The notes under the pieces: model-generated
What the model was told of the DNA's origin: nothing
Seen by the model: only the letters and a program-made list of their open reading frames with translations
Databases searched by the model: none
Program-made: the position numbers and the translations under genes
DNA from: Bacillota bacterium
GTDB taxonomy: Bacteria > Bacillota > Dehalobacteriia > UBA4068 > UBA4997
DNA: 64,000 nucleotides
Direction of reading: 5' to 3'
Assembly (NCBI GenBank): GCA_021771915.1
Contig: JAETNY010000007.1
Span: 62,001-126,000 of the forward strand
In this document: in pieces, positions 59,573 through 64,000 of the stretch
Numbering within the stretch: position 1 is the stretch's first letter
Layout: each line of letters starts with the position of its first letter

Positions 59573-60328
59573 TTAAATGCGCATCGGCACTCCGGCGCTT
59601 TGCAGCTGCCGTTTCAAATCCGGCAGTAAAACCTGCTTATGATGAAAAATTGAAGCCGCCAACCCGGCGTCAATGCCGGGGTGCTGAAACAACTCCATAA
59701 AATCCTCCACACAGCCGGCGCCGCCGCTGGCGATAATCGGCACCTTAACCCGGGCGGCCACCGCGTCCAACATCGGCAAATCAAAGCCATGTTTCACGCC
59801 GTCTGTATCAATGCTGTTAACCACCAATTCCCCGGCGCCGCTTTTAACCGCAAATTCCGCCCACTCCAGAGCATCGCGGCCGGTATCCTCGCGGCCGCCC
59901 CTGGCAAAAATATGCAGCCGCCCCTGCACCCGTTTCACGTCCATGCTCAATACCACGCATTGATTGCCATAGCGCTGCGCCGCCGCCGCAATCAGCCCTG
60001 GGTCTGCCAGCGCGCCGCTGTTCACGCTGACCTTATCCGCGCCGCATTTCAAAACCCGGTCAAAATCGTCCAGATTACGAATACCGCCGCCCACCGTCAG
60101 CGGAATAAAAATCTCAGCCGCCACACGCTGCAAAATATCAACAAACAAAGAGCGCCCCTCGGCGCTGGCCGTAATATCATAAAAAACCAACTCATCAGCG
60201 CCGGCTTCATTATAAAAACGCGCCAAAGCCACCGGGTCGTCCACGTCCTGCAAACCCTGAAAGTTCAGCCCCTTAACCACCCGGCCATCGCGCACGTCCA
60301 GACAGGGAATTATCCGCTTGGTAATCAC
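59573..60328 (-). CDS. hisF: Imidazole glycerol phosphate synthase cyclase subunit
   Basis: 251 residues from GTG 60328 behind GAGGAGGTG, which overlaps the hisA stop (GTGA); the frame upstream of this lies inside hisA. TIM barrel with catalytic Asp in KRIIPCLDVRDGRVVKG and in SIDTDGVKHGFDL; GGGIRNLDDF phosphate loop. Pairs with HisH. Confidence 0.97.
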   Translation of the reverse strand: MITKRIIPCLDVRDGRVVKGLNFQGLQDVDDPVALARFYNEAGADELVFYDITASAEGRSLFVDILQRVAAEIFIPLTVGGGIRNLDDFDRVLKCGADKVSVNSGALADPGLIAAAAQRYGNQCVVLSMDVKRVQGRLHIFARGGREDTGRDALEWAEFAVKSGAGELVVNSIDTDGVKHGFDLPMLDAVAARVKVPIIASGGAGCVEDFMELFQHPGIDAGLAASIFHHKQVLLPDLKRQLQSAGVPMRI

Positions 60329-61050
60329 TGCGCACCTCCTCTGGCCGCCTGCAAACATTCAGGCAGACTTAAGCGGCCGCTGTAAAACGCCTTGCCAATG
60401 ATTACCCCGGCCACGCCAAGTTCCGCCAGTGCCGGCAGTTCATGCGCAAAGCTAACGCCGCCGCTGGCCACAACCTGCAAACCGTCAATCTGCGTCAACT
60501 CCCGATAAAGCTGCAAATTGGTGCCGCCCAGCGTGCCGTCTTTGGCAATATCCGTCACAATAACCGTCCGCACGCCAGCATCGCGGCAACGCCGACAAAA
60601 ATCCAGCGTTTGCAGGCCGGTTTCCTCCAGCCAGCCAGAAACTGCCACCCGGCCGTCGCGCGCGTCAACGCCCACCACAATCTGACCGGGATATTGAACC
60701 GCCATACGCTCCACGAAAGCAAAATCACGCACAGCCACCGTGCCCAGAATAACGCGCCAAACGCCCAAATCCAGATATTTTTTAATGCGCTCCTCGGTGC
60801 GGATACCGCCGCCCACCTCCACGCGCAAATCACAGTTACGAACGATTTCCGCAATCGCCGTGAAGTTGGCCAACGTGCCGTCCTTGGCGCCGTCCAAATC
60901 CACCACATGCAAATAATTCGCCCCTTGCCGGGCAAATTCCTGCGCCGCCGCCACCGGGTCGTCGCCATAAACCTCCATTTGCTGATAATCGCCCTGCGTC
61001 AGGCGCACCACCTTGCCGCCGGATAAATCAATCGCCGGAAAAATTTCCAT
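60325..61050 (-). CDS. hisA: ProFAR isomerase
   Basis: 241 residues from ATG 61050 behind GGGGAGAGG; 19 nt after hisH. TIM barrel paralogous to HisF: MEIFPAIDLSGGKVVRL with general-base Asp, EVGGGIRTEERI, and VTDIAKDGTLGGTN with general-acid Asp, ASGGVSFAHEL. Fourth step of the pathway. Confidence 0.97.
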   Translation of the reverse strand: MEIFPAIDLSGGKVVRLTQGDYQQMEVYGDDPVAAAQEFARQGANYLHVVDLDGAKDGTLANFTAIAEIVRNCDLRVEVGGGIRTEERIKKYLDLGVWRVILGTVAVRDFAFVERMAVQYPGQIVVGVDARDGRVAVSGWLEETGLQTLDFCRRCRDAGVRTVIVTDIAKDGTLGGTNLQLYRELTQIDGLQVVASGGVSFAHELPALAELGVAGVIIGKAFYSGRLSLPECLQAARGGAQ

Positions 61051-61069
61051 ATAAAAAACCTCTCCCCTG

Positions 61070-61690
61070 TTAAATCTCTGCAAAAGCGCGCAACAAGCGC
61101 AAACCGGCCGCGCCGCTCTTTTCCGGGTGAAACTGAACGCCCCAAACCGCGCCTTCGCTGCTGCGCACCACGCCCGTCACCGGCAGGCTGTAATCAGAAA
61201 CCGCCAGCGTGCTGGCCGCGCAATCCTTAGCGTAATAACTATGCACATAATAAACATACTCGCCGTCCTGAAAATACTTAAACAAAGGGTCAGGCCGCAG
61301 AATATGCAGACTGTTCCAGCCAATATGCGGCGTTTTCAGGCTTTTATCCAGCAAATCCGGCTGCAAATCCTGCACAATGCCGGCAATCAGCCCCAGCCCC
61401 TGATGCTCGCCATACTCAAAACTGCGCTCAAACAGAAGCTGCATACCAAGACAAATGCCCAACAGCGGCTTGCCGGCTGCCGCCTGCTCCTGCACCACGG
61501 TAAATAAGCCGCTTTGCCTCAGCTTGGCAGCAGCATCACCAAAAGCCCCCACGCCCGGCAAAATCAGCCGCTCCGCCGCGCGCAGTTCCGCCGCTTTTGC
61601 CGTAACCTTAGCCTCCACGCCCAAATAACGCAACGAAGAAGCCAGAGAAAACAGATTGCCCACGCCATAATCAATAATTGCCACCGTCAT
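61070..61690 (-). CDS. hisH: Imidazole glycerol phosphate synthase glutaminase subunit
   Basis: 206 residues, ATG 61690 behind AAGGAGTGAT, 3 nt after hisB. Class I glutamine amidotransferase triad: Cys80 in LLGICLGMQ, His188 and Glu190 in VQFHPEKSG. Supplies ammonia to HisF. Confidence 0.97.
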   Translation of the reverse strand: MTVAIIDYGVGNLFSLASSLRYLGVEAKVTAKAAELRAAERLILPGVGAFGDAAAKLRQSGLFTVVQEQAAAGKPLLGICLGMQLLFERSFEYGEHQGLGLIAGIVQDLQPDLLDKSLKTPHIGWNSLHILRPDPLFKYFQDGEYVYYVHSYYAKDCAASTLAVSDYSLPVTGVVRSSEGAVWGVQFHPEKSGAAGLRLLRAFAEI

Positions 61691-61693
61691 GAA

Positions 61694-62278
61694 TTAAATC
61701 ACTCCTTTGGTAGAGGGGATTTTGTCCGCCTGCCGCGCGTCCAGCTGCACAGCCTGCCGCAGCGCTCGCGCCACCGCCTTAAACAGCGCCTCAATAATAT
61801 GATGCGAGTTATGGCCGGCCAGCATACGGCAATGCAGCGTCAAACCGGCATTACGCACCAACGCCTGCATAAATTCCTCGGCCAGCTCAGTATCAAAATC
61901 ACCCACCCTGGCCGTCGGCAGCGTCACATCATAGACCAAATACGCCCGGCCGCTGATATCCACCACCGCCAGCAGCAAAGCCTCGTCCATCGGCAGCAGC
62001 TGCTGGCCATAACGCGCCACGCCGCGCATATCGCCCAGCGCCTGCCGCAGCGCCTGCCCCAACACAATACCAACGTCCTCCACCGTGTGATGATAGTCAA
62101 CCTCCGTATCCCCCCGTGCGCTTATTTGCAGGCCAAAGCCGCCATGCGCCGCAAAAAGTTCCAGCATATGATTTAGAAAACCACACCCCGTATCAATCTG
62201 ATAATTGCCGCCGTCCAAATTCAACGACAACTTAATCTGCGTTTCCCGTGTTACGCGCTCAATTTCCGCCTGCCGCAA
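61694..62278 (-). CDS. hisB: Imidazoleglycerol-phosphate dehydratase
   Basis: 194 residues from TTG 62278, 9 nt after AGGAGGTG and 1 nt after the hisC stop; the longer frame lies inside hisC. Monofunctional form. Mn-binding motifs DTGCGFLNHMLELFAAHGGF, DYHHTVEDVGIVLG and AGHNSHHIIEALFKA. Confidence 0.96.
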   Translation of the reverse strand: MRQAEIERVTRETQIKLSLNLDGGNYQIDTGCGFLNHMLELFAAHGGFGLQISARGDTEVDYHHTVEDVGIVLGQALRQALGDMRGVARYGQQLLPMDEALLLAVVDISGRAYLVYDVTLPTARVGDFDTELAEEFMQALVRNAGLTLHCRMLAGHNSHHIIEALFKAVARALRQAVQLDARQADKIPSTKGVI

Positions 62279-62279
62279 T

Positions 62280-63371
62280 TCACGCCACCTCCTGCAAAAT
62301 CTCGGACACTGCCACCAAAAGCCGCTGCATTTCCTCATGCGTGCCAATGGTAATACGCACAAAATCGCGTATCCGCGGCTCATCAAACCAGCGCACCAAA
62401 ATGCCGCGCTCTTTCAATTCCCGATACAGCAAACTGCCGGCAACTTTACCATGCCGCGCCAACACAAAATTAGCCAGACTAGGCAGCACCTCAAAGCCCA
62501 AATCGCTCAAACCCTGGGCGGTAAACTCGCGCGCAGCCATAATTTTCTGCCGACACTCCGCAAAATACTCCTTATCATGCACAGCAGCCGCGGCCAGCGC
62601 CAAAGAAATTCGGTTGACGTTATACGGATTAAAGGAAAATTTAATCGTATTCAAATCCGCGATAACCTCCGGCCGCCCCAAAGCCAAACCAACCCTTGCC
62701 CCAGCCAGCGAGCGACTTTTGGAAAGCGTCTGCACAATCAGCAGATTTTCATACTGCGGCAGCAGCGCCGCCGCGCTCTCGCCGCCAAAATCCACATAGG
62801 CCTCATCGATAAGCACCATATCATTAGGGTGGGCCTGCAAAATCTGCTCCAACACCGTCAACGGCAAATTTTTACCGGTTATCGCGTTGGGATTAGCCAG
62901 CACCACCATTTCCGGCCGTTCCGGCTGTAAATAATCGGTGGGCTGAATATTAAAATCCGCGTCCAGCGGCACAATGCGCGTTTTCAGACCATACAAGGCC
63001 GCATAAACACTGTAAAAAGCATAGGTAACATCGGGAAAAGCCACCTGCCGCCCCTTGCCAAAGGCCAAAAAGGCCAGCGCCAAAACCTCGTCGGAGCCAT
63101 TGCCAACATAAACATTTTCCGGCTGCAAGCCATAAAAAGCAGCAATCTCCCGGCGCGGCTCTCGCGCTTCCGGGTCGCTGTAAAGCCGCAGCTGACCGGC
63201 CGGTTTATCCGCCAAATCCTGCATCAAACGGCGCACCGCCGGCGACGGCGGATAAGGATTTTCATTGGTGTTCAGCTTGATATAAGCCGGCTCTCCAGCG
63301 CCCGACTGCGGCTGTTCGCCCGGCGTATAAGGCACCAGCCCGGCCAGTTCCGCGCTTAAAAATCTGCTCAT
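62280..63371 (-). CDS. hisC: Histidinol-phosphate aminotransferase
   Basis: 363 residues, ATG 63371 overlapping the hisD stop (ATGA). Fold-type I PLP enzyme: [69 protein letters not shown] with the PLP Lys. Seventh step of the pathway. Confidence 0.97.
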   Translation of the reverse strand: MSRFLSAELAGLVPYTPGEQPQSGAGEPAYIKLNTNENPYPPSPAVRRLMQDLADKPAGQLRLYSDPEAREPRREIAAFYGLQPENVYVGNGSDEVLALAFLAFGKGRQVAFPDVTYAFYSVYAALYGLKTRIVPLDADFNIQPTDYLQPERPEMVVLANPNAITGKNLPLTVLEQILQAHPNDMVLIDEAYVDFGGESAAALLPQYENLLIVQTLSKSRSLAGARVGLALGRPEVIADLNTIKFSFNPYNVNRISLALAAAAVHDKEYFAECRQKIMAAREFTAQGLSDLGFEVLPSLANFVLARHGKVAGSLLYRELKERGILVRWFDEPRIRDFVRITIGTHEEMQRLLVAVSEILQEVA

Positions 63372-64000
63372 TGCCGCTCCTCCTCTGCAAAGCGAATAGC
63401 CACACTGCGCGCATGCGCCTGCAAGCCCTCGCGCTCGGCAAAATCCTCAATCCGGCCTGCCACTTTAGCCAGCGCCGGCTTGGGATAATAAATAAAGCTG
63501 CTTTTTTTCACAAAATCGTCCACGGAAAGCGGACTGGAAAAACGCGCCGTGCCGCTGGTGGGCAAGGTGTGGTTGGGACCAGCCCAATAATCGCCCAAAG
63601 CCTCCGGCACATTTTTGCCCAGAAAAATGGAACCGGCGTTCTGGATAGCGTCCAGCAGCGCAAAAGGCTCGTCCACACAAACCTCCAAATGCTCCGGTGC
63701 GATAATATTGGCCGCCTCCACCGCTTTTTCCATACTTTCCGCCAAAATAATCTTGCCATTAGTTTCAATGCTGCACCGGGCAATCTCCTCCCTGGGCAGC
63801 AGCGCCAGCTGACGCTCCAACTCCATGCTGACCGCATCAGCCAGCTGCTGGCTGGTGGTAATCAGAACCGCCGTAGCCAGCTTATCATGCTCGGCCTGAC
63901 TCAGCATATCCGCCGCCACATAAGCCGGATTGCAGGTGCCGTCCGCCAGAACCAGAATTTCACTGGGACCGGCAATCATATCAATATCAACCAGTCCAAA
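63368..64000 (-). CDS. hisD: Histidinol dehydrogenase, N-terminal part beyond window
   Basis: Only the last ~210 codons are visible; the family is about 430, so about half is missing on the right. Begins in [19 protein letters not shown]. Zinc-ligand region [12 protein letters not shown], catalytic [32 protein letters not shown]-dependent oxidation of histidinol to histidine, the last two steps. Confidence 0.97.
   Translation of the reverse strand, partial: FGLVDIDMIAGPSEILVLADGTCNPAYVAADMLSQAEHDKLATAVLITTSQQLADAVSMELERQLALLPREEIARCSIETNGKIILAESMEKAVEAANIIAPEHLEVCVDEPFALLDAIQNAGSIFLGKNVPEALGDYWAGPNHTLPTSGTARFSSPLSVDDFVKKSSFIYYPKPALAKVAGRIEDFAEREGLQAHARSVAIRFAEEERQ

Overview
The window reads as chromosomal DNA from an endospore-forming member of the Firmicutes, most likely an anaerobic, Clostridia-like lineage such as Peptococcaceae or relatives. 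That placement is inferred from gene content only. It encodes spoIVB-spo0A and spoIIAA-spoIIAB-sigF, a SpoVB-type flippase, the Firmicutes markers ricT and yabA, FakA/YloU and long-form HPF. No transposase, integrase, phage gene or CRISPR array was found. Several genes start with TTG or GTG behind strong Shine-Dalgarno sequences, so many start sites were moved inward from the longest open frame.

Left part (1-8.1 kb). Mostly minus strand: deoB (cut by the left edge), an unrecognised Ser/Thr/Glu/Asn-rich membrane-anchored protein, spo0A, spoIVB, and a hemerythrin/CheX-like/receiver protein. The spo0A upstream region carries three Spo0A-box-like sites among DnaA-box-like sites and a 10-bp tandem repeat. 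A SulP transporter on the plus strand follows.

Polyamine region (8.2-15.5 kb). After tRNA-Pro and rpmB comes a six-gene plus-strand operon: speD, speA, speE, speB, then carboxy(nor)spermidine dehydrogenase and decarboxylase. It encodes arginine to agmatine to putrescine and two different routes from putrescine to spermidine-type triamines. The operon is preceded by a 240-nt structured leader. speA appears to start at an ACG codon.

Middle (15.6-34.5 kb). EF-G-like GTPase, SpoVB-like flippase, lepB-folE, tRNA-Val(GAC), feoA-feoB, the spoIIA operon with a good sigma-H promoter match, and hpf, with a DnaA-box-like cluster upstream of hpf. Then a PstS-like lipoprotein, a WG-repeat-like lipoprotein, ucpA, tRNA-Val(CAC), a Cys-rich CCG-like protein, an alanine/sodium symporter and the metNIQ methionine importer.

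Cell-envelope and division part (34.5-50.7 kb, minus strand). Two paralogous secreted proteins with a copper-amine-oxidase-N/stalk-like domain, yloU-fakA-recG, a Kef-type antiporter, dacF, and mrdA-minC-minD-minE-rodA. MinC consists of the C-terminal domain only.

Right part (50.9-64 kb). Plus strand: lysA, a second Orn/Lys/Arg-decarboxylase-family gene (yaaO-like), holB, ricT, yabA, trmN6, rsmI. This resembles the B. subtilis yaaO-to-rsmI region without tmk and darA. Minus strand: the histidine operon hisD(partial)-C-B-H-A-F-[unknown]-IE-K, with tight start/stop overlaps and one unrecognised gene inside it.
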